A DNA stretch of 64,000 nt from Austropuccinia psidii (lineage: Eukaryota > Basidiomycota > Pucciniomycetes > Pucciniales > Sphaerophragmiaceae), in assembly GCA_023105745.1 (NCBI GenBank), contig JALGQZ010000006.1, forward strand, positions 35,915,686-35,979,685, in the 5' to 3' direction. Numbering within the stretch: the first letter of the stretch is position 1; each line of letters starts with the position of its first letter. The notes below the pieces were generated by a model. That model searched no databases and had not been told where the DNA came from. It worked only from the letters and a program-made list of their open reading frames with translations. Below are positions 31,423 to 42,455 of this stretch, piece by piece. A program made the translations under genes and the position numbers.

Positions 31423-32440
31423 TCAAATTGAATCAAAGTTGATTGACAGATTCAATTGAGTGATAAAGTCCATTGATAGTGAATTCCAAGGACGAGATGG
31501 AATCTGAAGAGGCTTGAGTAATCCAAGCTTCTTATGATGAATGTTCTTGTTTCTTGAACATTGCTGACATGAGGACACATAGTCCTTGATAATTTTACCC
31601 ATCCCAGCCCAACAAAAAGCCCTCTTGATGAGCTTGAGGGTCTTCTCCTGGCCAGGGTGGCCAGCCAACAGTGAGTCATGATGCTGTTGAAGGATATACA
31701 ATTGAAGTTCATGATTTCTTGGGATGACTACTCTATCTTTGAATAATAACAATTTGGCTTGAGGTTCAAGAGTATAATCCAAGACTGATTCACCTCTTGC
31801 TAATTTCTTGAGAATTTCCTTATAATCTTTGTCTTGCCATACTGCCTTCTGAATTTGATCATTTAAATCTGAGAAAACTTCAACTTTGATTGAGAAAAAT
31901 CTGCACTCTTTAATTTCATTTTGCTGGAGAGCTTGATGAAAGTTTTGAGGATTATTGCTGATGAAGTCCACCCCCCTCTCTGAGTACATGTCATCCTGAA
32001 ATGACAAGGCATCTGGTAAAGTGGCCAGTTTGCCTGGGCGGTAAGTGATAGAGAAGTGAAATTCAGAGAGAACCTCTGTCCATTGGGCTTGATGGCGAGT
32101 AAGAACTTTGGAAGACATAAAATATTGAAGGGAAGAGTGGTCTGTCAAGACTTTAAAGGAATCAGAAAGAGAAAGAAGAAAGGCTCCCCAGTGCTTGAGA
32201 GCCCAAACTATGCCAAGGAGTTCCTTGTCATGAATTTTATAGTTGAGCTCAGCTGGCAGGAGCTTGCAACTATCAAATGCAATTGGATGCTTTCCTGAGT
32301 CATTCACCTGACTCAGTAAAGCACCCAATGCATAATCAGGAGAATCAATCTCTACAATAGTTGGTAGAGAAGGATAGAAATGGAATAGGATAGGAGCAGT
32401 GGTGAAAGCGTCTTTGAGTATTTGAAACTGACTAAGAGCT
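31423..32440 (-). pseudogene. pol: RNase H and integrase N-terminal region, U element
   Basis: A 301-codon stretch (31423-32328) starts within RNase H: KELLG (Glu) and LTDHSSLQYF (Asp) are present, preceded by VEIDSPDYALG in the upstream frame. It runs through the DALS spacer to a canonical HHCC zinc finger (H-x6-H-x29-C-x2-C, residues 217-257, ending CQQC) and the first integrase Asp in SMDFIT (residue 287). It ends at a TGA where related elements continue VIVDRF. One residue of interest is DALSF, which in relatives reads DALSR. Confidence 0.87.
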
Positions 32441-33500
32441 TCCTCATTGAAGATGAAAAGAGAATCTTTTTTAATAATGGAAGTGAGAGCAGAGACCGTT
32501 TTGGAATAATTTTTAATGAAACAACAATAAAAGTTGGAAAAGCCAAGTAAAGATTGGAGTGCTTTGATGTTCTTCAGCTGAGGCCAATTGAGGACTTGCT
32601 AAACTTTGGAAGAATCCATCTTGAGGCCTTCACTTGAAACAACAAAGCCCAAGTATTCCACACTTGAGGCATGGAATACACACTTTGAGGCTTTGGCAAA
32701 CAAATTGTTGTCCCTTAGTCTTTGGAGGACAGAGGCCACATGTTTGACATGTTCCTCCTGAGAACTAGAGAAGACCATAATATCATCTAAGTATACTACA
32801 ACAAAAATATCCAAGAAATCTGCAAAGATATCATTCAAAAGATTCTAGAATGAAGCAGGAGCATTGGTCAAGCCAAATGGCATAACCAAATATTCATAAC
32901 TACCATATTTAGTTCTAAAGGCAGTTAAGTGCTCATCCCCCTCTTTGATTCTCAAGAAGTTGCAAGCACCATGAAAATCCATTTTGCAGAAGATAGCAGC
33001 ACGTTTAAAGACGGTAAGAATCTGATTCATTGGAGAAACAGGAGACCTGTTCTTCCTAGTGACAGCATTAAGTTTGCAGTAGTCAACACACAAATGATAG
33101 CCACCATCTTTCTTCTTAACAAAAAGGACAGGTGCTCCTTTTGAAGAGGAGCTTGGCCTGATGAAACCTTTCTCTACATTCTCTGAAATGTAGGCCCATA
33201 GTGTTTCTGACTCATTTTTTGATAAAGAGTAGATAACACCAACTGGAGGTAGAACACCCTCCAGTTCAATATGATAATCACAGGCGCGGTGTGGAGGAAG
33301 TTTCTCTGCTTTCACCTTGGAGAATACATCCAAATATATGTGATATGCAGGAGGAACTAAATTCAGAACAGCTTTAATCTCTTCTGGCTCTTCCTCCTCA
33401 TCCCACTCCTCCTCCAGGGAGGCATGAAAAGATAAAGGAGGAAGGTCCATATCCCCTTGAAAGATATGAAGTGACAATATAGAAACATCTTCTCCAACAT
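32440..33500 (-). pseudogene. pol: Reverse transcriptase, U element
   Basis: The RT N-terminal part is at 32845-33477: LPPHRACDYHIELEG, GFIRPSSSSKGAPVLFVKKK, CVDYCKLNAVT, YEYLVMPFGLTNAPASF. It stops at a TAG that replaces CAG, then resumes with the active site VVYLDDIMVF (32599-32838) and AKASKCVFHASSVEYLG. A second TAG, again where CAG is expected, ends that segment, and the thumb/connection continues in the same frame (SLLGFSNFYCCFIKNYSK). The catalytic YLDD is intact. Both stops are C-to-T changes on the coding strand. Confidence 0.88.
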
Positions 33501-34140
33501 CTTTTATCTCCTTGAAGACTTCATCTCATGATGGAAGTAATGACTGAGAGGGAATGATGGAAGGAATATGGAAAGAAGGAGGAAGGGAAGGTGTCTTAAG
33601 TTCACCAACCAGAGCAACACAGTTGTCAGCAGTGGCAAAGTCATTATTAGTAGAAGAAATGATACCACTAGAATCCTTATGACTAGAATCATAGGTGATC
33701 TATCCATTTTTCCAATCAATCATGGGATTAAAATGGTAAAGAAAATCATAGCCCAATATTAGGTCTTCTCCCTTGGATTAATCTATGATAAAGAAATCCC
33801 ATTCAAAGCTTGGGAATGAAGGCAAGTCAGCGACCCACTTGGTATAATGGGTGATGAACAGGGAAGTGGATTCATTGGAATCCAGAATTAAAAGAGGAAT
33901 CTTTTCAGCGAGCTCTGACATGGTCAATGAGTACTTGAGAACAAAATTCTTTGCAATAAAAGATTTTTCAGCACCAGAATAAATGAGAATACTATGAAAA
34001 ATATCAGAGAGAGAAGAGAGAATAAGAAATTTTAAAGATTTCTTGACACTAGTATCCAGAGTACACAATTGTGCACTTGAAGGAAATAAGTGAGAACCAT
34101 TGAACACATCATGATTCCCACTCAGGATTTTCCCTGCTTG
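33500..34140 (-). pseudogene. pol: Aspartic protease remnant, U element
   Basis: The frame 33778-34107 has FHSILIYSGAEKSFIAKNF, where the family active site is normally L-I-D-S-G-A. The catalytic Asp is replaced by Tyr (GAT to TAT on the coding strand). Several further stops lie between 33500 and 33780. The protease is therefore inactive. Confidence 0.8.
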
Positions 34141-35470
34141 CTAGGGAAACCTTTTGATGACTCCTTCCTATTCTCAGGCCTCTTGAAGCATTTTTTACAT
34201 GGATGCTTTCCACCACAATAATTGCACAAGCCTTCTTTAATACTCCTCTCCTTTTCAGAACAAATTAATTTGGTGTCCTTATTGAGGAAAGCAGCATGAG
34301 GCTTGTTTTTGGACAGTTGAAAATTCTTCCCCTTCTTATTCTTCTTGTGATAAGGCTTCTTTGATGGTAAACTTTGAGGGGGCTTGGAGGAGTTGGATCC
34401 ACTTATTGGAGGCTTCTTCTCTTAATGAATACCCTTTTCCTTCTGCCTCTCATTGTATCTGGTATCTAATTCCCAAGTGATGTCAATGAGCTCTTGAAGG
34501 CTATCAAAGTTTCCAGGGTGAGAAGCCAACTGGTCCAACAATCTTGATGCCAAGCCTCTCCTATACACATGAATATATGCCCTTTCCCCCAGTCTCCAAT
34601 TCTTGACATTAAGCTTTTGAAATCTGCTATGTACAAGGAAACTTGACCACTTTCTTTCATCCTGAGATTGCCTAACTCTTGTTCAGCTTTCCTGACTACA
34701 TTATGATCACCAAACAGAGTGAATAACTGGGTTTCAAACAACTGCCAGTTATTGAGGAGATAAGAAGGGTCTTCATTGGAGATATTTGAGAGGTAAGTTT
34801 CAATCCATTTGTCAGCTCTACCAGTAAGAAAAGAAGTTAAGTACAAGACCTTCTTCCTGTCAGAGAAGAAGTTTTCTGGGTCATTATGGAAAATTAATTG
34901 ACAAGATTGAATAAATCCTCCCAATTTATAAGCTTTAGTACCATAAAAAGAATCAGGTGCCTTCATTGATGGAGTCTTTAATGCAGGGGCTTTTGAAGTG
35001 TCCCTTGGGGCAACTTCTTGAGTGAGCTGACCCATGAATTGAGTCATCTGCTCCATCATTTTGAGAAAATTTGGTTCAGCTTGAGAGACAAGAGGTTGAT
35101 TAGAAAGGGCTAGATTTGGAGCTTCAGAAGCCACAGGGGCACATGCCAAGGCAGCTGCTACTTTGGTTTCTTCAGACTCCTTGTCTTCCACAGACTCTTC
35201 CCTCTCTTCATCTTCAGCTTCCCCTGATCTTCTTATAGGACCTTGAGGAATGCTTGGATATCCACCCAAGAGGCCAGAGAAAGATCTTGATCTTCTTGAT
35301 TTCATTCCCCCTTTTTGGAGGGTGCTTCTCCTTCCATTTGTGGTCCTCTGTCCAAATTTGCACTCAGTTGATGGTGTGCGGTCAAGAGGAGCCCTTGCTG
35401 TAGGAGTGAGAACATCTTGATGTCTTTGAGATCTTTTATTATTGCCCGGGGGGCTATGCTGAACTGGAAT
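34130..35470 (-). pseudogene. gag: Gag, U element
   Basis: The family start seems to be at about 35468 (…PVQHSPPGN), where the start codon reads ATT. The frame is open further upstream to 35566. Order: basic N-terminus, acidic stretch (EDEEREESVEDKESEE), then a capsid domain (APALKTPSMKAPDSF, FIQSCQLIFHND, DRKKVLYLTSFLTGRA, FGDHNVVRKAEQELGNLR, SLYIADFKSLMSRIGDWG). A frameshift near 34600 moves the rest (LLDQLASHPGNFDSLQELID) to another frame. A zinc knuckle CNYCGGKHPCKKC lies at 34188-34226, with the spacing C-x2-C-x3-H-x4-C, one residue shorter than usual. Confidence 0.87.
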
Positions 35471-35569
35471 TATTGAAGAAAGAAAATAAAACTTGATGAT
35501 ACTTGGGAATAAACAAGGCTTGACCAAAACAATCAAATGAGAATCTTGATGAACTTGAGAAATCAATCA

Positions 35570-36269
35570 ATAGTCTTGAAGTGAATCAATATGAATAAAT
35601 CTTGAAGAGTGAAGATGACAAAGTCAAATTCTTATGAATAATCAATTTAAATCAATAAGTCAAATCAAGTCAATCAATAAATAAAATCAAATCAATCAAG
35701 TCAATTCAAAATCAAATCAATTGTATCTTGAGGAATTCAATCAATATCTTCAAAAATCAAATCAAGTTTCTTGAGGAATAAAATTCAAATCAATAAATTA
35801 AATCAAATTTTGAGGATAAACCAGCTATCTTGAGGGATCAAATAAGATCAATCAATTAAATCAAATCAGAGTCTTGAGGTAAAGTCAATTTATTGAATGA
35901 TCAGATCAATCAATCAATAATTCTGGATAATTTCAAATCAACAATAATAACCCCAACTCAATAAACTCCTGAAACAATGAATAAATTAATCCCAAATTCC
36001 AATCAATTAAGCATGATAAAAAAACCTGAATTCAGAAAGAAAATGAGAATAAAATTTGATTTAGAATTAAGGGAAAATGAAATTGTCACCAAAATTTTGA
36101 AATGAGAAAGAGAATCAATTTTTATTTGAATGAGATGAATGAGATGAAAATTGATGAGAGATAATGAAATCATAAAAATCATAAGATCATGAAAAAATCA
36201 TAATTCAGAATGAGAGAAATGAATAAGAATGAAAGAAAGAAAGAAGCAATTATGAGTTCATTAAAATAA
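35570..36269 (-). other. U element leader, low-complexity
   Basis: The region between gag and the 5' LTR is built of AATCAAATCAAGTC-like short repeats on the plus strand (35590-35940) followed by purine-rich sequence. No clear TGG primer site follows the LTR end, so the primer is unidentified. Confidence 0.5.
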
Positions 36270-37095
36270 TGTCGCAGGGGCTCTTCTAAATGAAGAGGGC
36301 CTGGAACTCAGTGAACAGATGTACTTATGGAGGGCTCAGAATAAATACTCAATTGATAAGAGTAATAAAATAAGAGAATAAATTCCTAGTCATAAAATAA
36401 TAAGCATTAAAAGATATAAGAGAAAAACAAAAGAAATAATAAAGAGCCAACCACAAATAATCCTGTATCACTGTTTCAACCTGTTCAGAAAAGAGGAAAG
36501 GATTAATAAAGGATATGGCCACCAGGACTGTACTGAACAGATGAGGGAAGTCAAAGACTAACTTAATCACTTTTTCAACCTGTTCAGAAAAGAGAAAAGG
36601 ATTAATGAAGGATATGGCCACCAGGACTCTACTGAACAGGTGAGGGAAGGCAAAGACTAACTTAATAATTAATAAAGTAATATTTATTTAATGAAAAAGA
36701 AAATAATATTAAATAATAAATACAATATTTTAATTAACGGGGGAAAACCCCCAAGTGGGTGAAAGGGGGCTGGTATATGTGAAAAAGTGCCAGCCTGGAG
36801 TTTGAGTGTTGAGAAACCATGATTTTATGATTGAGAAACCTGTATTTGAGATGTGAAACTGTATTGGTGTATCCAGTACAGATATTTGAATCAATATAGG
36901 TGTTTGCACCTGTGTGGAAGGCATGCCTGTATTTGGTGAATCCTGTATTTGGGTTTTGCCTGTATTGAGCTGTATTGAGGTTTGGAACTGTATTTGGTGA
37001 ATCTTCTATGAGACCCCTTGCTGATTAGGTGTTGGAAGATTTTCCATTAGTAATGAGTGGTAATGCCCTTCCTGTCTCCCTCCATTCCTGTGACA
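36270..37095 (-). repeat. 5' LTR, U family
   Basis: On the plus strand it runs TGTCGCAGGGGCTC to CATTCCTGTGACA and is followed by the target duplication AAAAT. It carries the same 100-bp tandem pair and CTGTATT cluster as the 3' LTR. Confidence 0.93.
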
Positions 37096-37700
37096 AAAAT
37101 ATCCTCAAATTCAATAAATGTAATTATGTGATAATTTGGTATTTCAAAATTTTTCATTAATGGTAAGCCTCATATTTGGTATTCATTGCTGAATCCTTGA
37201 AAAGTATTATTAATCCATAGCTCTTAGCTTTCCTTTTTTTCTGAGTCTGGAAAATGGGTACAGAGTGTATTGTCTGCTTCATCAGCTTCAGACATGATGG
37301 TTTTAAAAGGTAAGATATGATAAAACAATTTCTAATGGTTTCTTGATGTTAAAAAAATATGATAGCTATAATAGCTTCTTGGTAAAAGTAGTTGAAATAA
37401 ACAAGCTAAGTAAAATAGCTCTTATAGAATTAATCCCCTTTGATAAGGAAGGAATTCACTTCCAAAAATTGAATCAGTTGAGATTTTAAGTGATAAGGTG
37501 AGAAATCTATGGGTCTTCTTTCATAAGGCAGGAAGTCTCTACCAAGGATACTGGACTTGATTATTTGAATTTAATTTTACTGATTTTAATCTCTTCTTTG
37601 TTTTTGAATGATGTAAGTTGAAGGTTTTCAGAATTTAATGCAGTTGTACATTTCTCATTGATGGTAAGTAACTTTTATAGTAAGATAATGTTTCATCCAA
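37096..37700 (-). repeat. Dispersed repeat X, copy 2 (5' part)
   Basis: The inverted match to 4414-4990 of copy 1 runs through TTGTTTTTGAATGATGTAAG, AAGTGATAAGGTGAGAAATC and CATCAGCTTCAGACATGATG. The repeat continues past the point where copy 1 is cut by the W LTR. Confidence 0.6.
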
Positions 37701-38816
37701 AATCTAAGTTCCTCCAATAACAACCTTATTTCTCCAGATTTTTCTTTTCTCCTCTTGATTGATGACTTGATAGCTGACATCTTTGATATTCTTCTTCATA
37801 CCCAAAAATAAATTGTTCATATTTCTTCTTCAATTGCATTTTATCCAAAATTTCTTCATCCTTCAACAATTCATCCCCATAACATCCAAGCTTGCAGATC
37901 TTGAACTGTTTGTTAATTTTATTAAAGACTATGATCATATCAACTTTTTTATTCTTCTCTCTTTAATGGATGTTACAATTAATTATATTGATAGTGATTT
38001 TAAATAGGAATTAATATTGAATCTTGCAAGGATTTCATCCCAAAAGATTAAACCATTAGAGGTGGAATAAGAAACAGACCCCCACCCCCATTCTTTTAAT
38101 GTAAAAATTACCTGCTGATACTTTCACTGTTTAAATTACTACATACCAAATCTTCACGCATAATTTTTTTTTTAATTTCAATTTTTTTACTTGTATTTGT
38201 TTTTGGAACTTTCACTCCTCTTTTTACATGTGCAGAAGAAATAGATTCAATTCATGAAACCCATTTTCTTTTTTTTTCTTTTTTCTGAAGAATGCTATTC
38301 AAACATACACCCTTGGCTATTTCTCCCAGTATTTTCCTTCTTTTCTTCCTTCTTCTAGGGTTTTACCTTTCCAGTTTCTTATGAATCCTTCTTCTCTGTG
38401 TATAAAGAGGTATCTATACTGTTTCCAGAAAGATTTTCCACCAAGAAGCTCAATATTATGCATATTGAAGTCTTCTTGTGGCTAAACTATATAATCATAA
38501 AGATCCTTCCTTGTTTGTTCATCAAAGGAAAACATTTCCTTCCAATATTTTCTTTCCAAATTTCCCTAAATTCCTTCCTCATTCAAGAGTTCCATGAAGT
38601 TCAATTTGGACATTTCCTATCCTGGAATATTCTTCAGCCATTTTCCTCCTTTAATTCTTCATAGACGCTCAAAGTATATATCTTTGAATTAAATGTATGT
38701 AAGAATTATTAAATCTGATTCTTCTTCAGGTGTTGGTAATTCCCATTAAGAAATTATATAATGGTAATTTAAAAGACTTTCTGCATCAAAGTACATTTTT
38801 TTTCTTTATCCATTCT
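37701..38816. other. No assignable gene
   Basis: Mixed decayed sequence. A minus-strand frame at 37726-37938 and a plus-strand frame at 38398-38664 have no recognisable motif. 38055-38095 (GAGGTGGAATAAG, CCCCCACCCCC) resembles 23180-23240. The right part is probably the Pol region of the Y element that starts at 48253. Confidence 0.35.
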
Positions 38817-39305
38817 CTATTGACTTTGTGGATTTAAATCATATGACAGAATAGTGTTCATTGGATACTTTTTCAATGGTGAGACTTCAGCTTCTATTGG
38901 ATTTGCTTCTGGCTTTGAATCTGAAGATAATCTTGGTTTTATTTCTTTTGAAGAGTCATGATTTATGTAGACCTCCCAAAGATTTTCATAAGCATGATAG
39001 CTCTTGATTTTCTTCTTTGGAGGATCTTTATAAATTCCACATATTTGGAATTCATCAGTTTGGTTACACTCTTCTCTATTGTATTCCTTTATAGAATCTT
39101 CATCTTTTAGACATTTGAAAGCTTTATTTCTAACATCTTCCAATGAGTCTTCAGAGTATTGATCATTTTTCATTTCTGGTTTGATTTCAATTTCCATATC
39201 CCATTGGGATTCCTGCTTGGAAAATATGTCAAACATATTTTTTCTACTATGTATTGGTGGTCCATCCATAATTTCTGAGTAATCAACAAAAACCTGATTC
39301 AACAT
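38817..39305 (-). pseudogene. Acidic Pol linker region, second Y element
   Basis: A 162-codon frame rich in Asp, Glu, Lys and Asn with no enzymatic motif, downstream (minus strand) of the protease remnant at 39996-40412. By position it should be the segment between protease and RT of the Y family. No homology could be checked. Confidence 0.4.
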
Positions 39306-39689
39306 ACCATTTGTATCAGTTGGTTTATAGACTTTTGTTGTTTTCAGAATTCAGGGCAGGGTCTTATTCTTGAGCTGTTTACTTTAGGGTTTCTGTTTTT
39401 ATATGATAATCATATTCAATTCAAGGTGGTAGATTTTGTTTAATCCATTACTCCCACTTTTTGGGGTCAAAGGCAGTCCATTCCTTGTTTTATTTTATTG
39501 CCTTGTCTAAATACCAGGCTGATGACTTTGGCTTGATAGTGCTTCTGTGGATGGTCCTTGCTCTGGCTCTTGTGTTTTTACCTCTTGGTCTCCTTCAACT
39601 TCCCCCTGAGATTAATTATCTATTCCCCTATCCATTATGGATAATATTTCATATCAATTACATTCCATAAACTTTATCTTATGATACAT

Positions 39690-40412
39690 TTTTTTCAGTT
39701 GATTTGAAGTAATTTTTTTTTCCTTTAAATTTATCTTCAGCTTATTTTAATTTTATTTTTATAAACAAATCCTTTACTTTTCCCATTGAAAAAATCTTCA
39801 TTCCTCTTGGTGTTCCTGCTTGCCATCCTGGAATATGTTTTTGCATATTGGCATAAATATTCTTCTACCATCTGCGTCTTGATAGCTAAATATTTCACCT
39901 TATTTCTGTGAAAAGTCGAGTCTAATGTCATTTTCTGCTAAGAAGGGCCTTCCAAGGACTCTATGTACTGCTCCCATGGACATTAATAGGTTATTTTATT
40001 TTTCTTCTCCATAATTCAAAAGTACGTTTATGAATTCAGCTAATCCAATTAATGATATTGTATGTCCTCCAATTCCTCTCGAATTAATTTTGAGGTTTCT
40101 GTTTGGAAGTGAGGCTTTTATTGCTGCATCGTCAGTGATCATGTTTAGCTCTGATCCTGTAGCAACCAGTGCCATTACTGAATATTCTTCTTTTCCAATA
40201 AATACTTTCATAAAACCAAGTGGACAGGAATAATGAAGTCTTGGTGTTTCAAAGTCTTTAATCTTCATATAGATAACATCCTCTTGATTTTTCAAAGTAG
40301 TAAATGATTTCATAGCTTCCTTTTCTTCAAAAGAAATTTCCTTCAGCCTGAGAATGAAGTTTGGGGAAACTGATAACATTTCTTCACAGGTTAAGTTAAT
40401 TTTCTGTTCCAA
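39690..40412 (-). pseudogene. pol: Aspartic protease remnant, second Y element
   Basis: The minus-strand frame 39996-40412 reads RLHYSCPLGFMKVFIGKEE, then MALVATGSELNMI, where the family active site is normally D-T-G-S. The catalytic Asp is Ala here. It continues IGGHTISLIGLAEFINV, and beyond a stop HRVLGRPFLAENDIRLDF, the usual end of the protease fold. Inactive because of the missing Asp and the stop. Confidence 0.75.
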
Positions 40413-40485
40413 GATTTTTTTATTAGATTTTCAATTTCTGATTTTAGTTTTAATCCTTTCTTATCCTTTATCATTTCTTTCTTTT

Positions 40486-41097
40486 TCAATTTTTGTGATG
40501 AACAAGCTTTTTATTCAACTTTTCACTTTCCTCTTTAAGATTCTCTTTTTCTTTACTTTCACTTCCTTGAAATTTTTCATTTCTTGTAGTATTTTTATCT
40601 TTATATTTGGCTTGAACAATTATCTTCATCTCTTCTTCATCCTCATCCCCGTGATAGGTTCCTGGTAGTATGGGTTTTTTACTTTTATAATATTCCTTAT
40701 TTTGGCTTTCTTTCTTAACCAATCTTTGCTTTGTCTGTCTGAGAGTTGCATGTGTTTCCAACACCTCAGTGGGCTAGGATACTGTTGGTGGTTTCCAATT
40801 ATCCCAGTCTTCTACTTGAGAAATTGAAACTTATTTTTCTTCTTTCTTTGACTCAACTTCCTTTAGAGATTCTGGTGTTGATAGAGTATTTTCACTTATC
40901 CTCCTTGAGATTTCCTTATGCTCCTTATGAAATTCCCTGACTAAATCCTCAGGAGATTTTTTTCTCTCTGATGGTACTCTTTGGAAATTAGAGTAAAGGG
41001 AATTTAGTCCTTTCCTACTAACAATTCCATTTTGAATATTGTCAGGATGAGTCTATGAGGAGGTGATAATAACAGTATTTAAAAACTAAAATATGAC
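40486..41097 (-). pseudogene. Lys/Glu-rich gag-pol spacer, second Y element
   Basis: A 92-codon minus-strand frame (40486-40764) of charged sequence (KESQNKEYYKSKKP, DEDEEEMK) lies upstream of the protease. It is likely the Gag C-terminus or a linker. No zinc knuckle is visible. It is interrupted at about 41098 by the Z LTR. Confidence 0.4.
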
Positions 41098-42455
41098 TGT
41101 GACACGTATTATAATGATAAAAAAACATTTTAAATAAAATATAAGGGCTTTACTAAGACGATTTAGTGGTGGTGAGCATCGTTAAAAGCCCTGGGTGGAG
41201 CTTTGCCAATTGGATTATTATAATAAAGTCTACAATAATTAATATTATAATTAGACCTGATTATTTCCAAGAGTATAACTGTTTTTGACATTTTTACTAT
41301 GTAGGAATTCCAGAGCAGGATGGAGATTCCTCTTTTGGGAAGAGAAAGGACTCTTTTTATTCTGAAATTGGCTGAAAAGGTCCTCTAGACCATTTCACGT
41401 AGGTGAAGTGAAGATCTTTAACTTCAGAGTACTGGCTTGTGGTTTCCACAAGGCCTGTATACTCTTTATTGGGCTCAGGTGTGGCTTTGAAACCACATCT
41501 GGACAGTTTTCACCAATACAGGGTGAAAGGTTTCATCTGGGGACCACACAGGCCTCTTCTGATGTGTATTATGCGTAGAATGCTGTACAAAACCTGTATA
41601 GGACCCCAGTATTGAATGAAATATGAGTTATTGAAGTATAAACATTCTTATTTGTCTTTTTGACACTTCATAATCATGGTTATGGGATATTATCCCACAG
41701 TAAGGCTGTATTAGTCTAACTGTGGGATTTTGGTCTTAAAACTGCCATAACTTTGTCAGTTTTCAAGATATTGAGCTCAAGGTTTGTTCATTGTGTAGCT
41801 CTGAATGGGATCTACACAATTCTACCTCACTTTATATGTTTCAAATAAAATATGGAAAGGTTATGCCATGTGCATGTTTTGTTATCCATATATATGATTT
41901 TCTCAAAATCTGTATGGAGCTTGTTTTCCCCATAACTTTTGTTCTTGATGAGATATAGAGAAATGAATGGAACCATCAGATAGCCCTAATTTTTCTCTCT
42001 CAAAAAAGACCCCACTTTAAGTTTCTCACACTAAAAATGTAGAATTTAAATTAGGTGTGAACATTTTATTCACCCTTATTTGACCATATTTTGGCCACAA
42101 CTTCTGTAGTTTTGTTGTTAGCTCAATTTTGCTCTAGCAATTTAATATCCCTGACTTAGAGCTTTGATTGAAATACTAATTTGCTGGGGTTAGCCTCTTC
42201 TTCTGGATTTCAGATGAGAGGTTAAAATTAAGGTTTAAGCTCAGCAGGAACTTTGAGCAGGAATAACTTTTTTATTTTTTGTTGTATGATCATGGGACTG
42301 GTATATTTCAAAACAAGCAAGTTTCCACTTGATTTCAATACCTTCTGAGCTGGTTTTCCTCAGCTCCCTGTTTTGGTGGTATCTTAGCTTTACCGTTGGT
42401 TTATGCTATTTGGCTGTGATGCTTGTGCTCTGGCTTTGAGACACAGGCTGAAACA
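41098..42455 (-). repeat. Z-family LTR, copy 2 (inverted)
   Basis: About 1.36 kb that matches, inverted, the 3' LTR at 60304-61622. Shared blocks include CCAAGAGTATAACTGTTTTTG, TTGGGCTCAGGTGTGGCTTTG, GGGATATTATCCCACAG and GCTTGTGCTCTGGC. Ends are TG...CA on the plus strand (TGTGACACG to GGCTGAAACA). No matching 5-bp flanks were found (ATGAC versus TATCT), so it is not a clean solo LTR. Confidence 0.75.

Larger units (their letters stand above)
26187..37100 (-). mobile_element. Complete U-family Ty3/Gypsy chromovirus element, decayed
   Basis: LTRs at 26192-27015 (3', 824 bp) and 36270-37095 (5', 826 bp) enclose gag, protease, RT, RNase H, integrase and a chromodomain, all on the minus strand. 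The target duplication AAAAT is present on both sides (26187-26191 and 37096-37100). The LTRs differ at roughly 6-7% of sites in the stretch I compared, so the insertion is older than the V element. Pol carries several nonsense changes and at least one frameshift. An antisense two-exon gene sits between the chromodomain and the 3' LTR. The element lies inside repeat X, whose sequence resumes at 37101. Confidence 0.93.

Noticed and set aside
41098..42455. Clean solo Z LTR
   Set aside because: The five bases on either side differ, and the right side runs into unassigned DNA.
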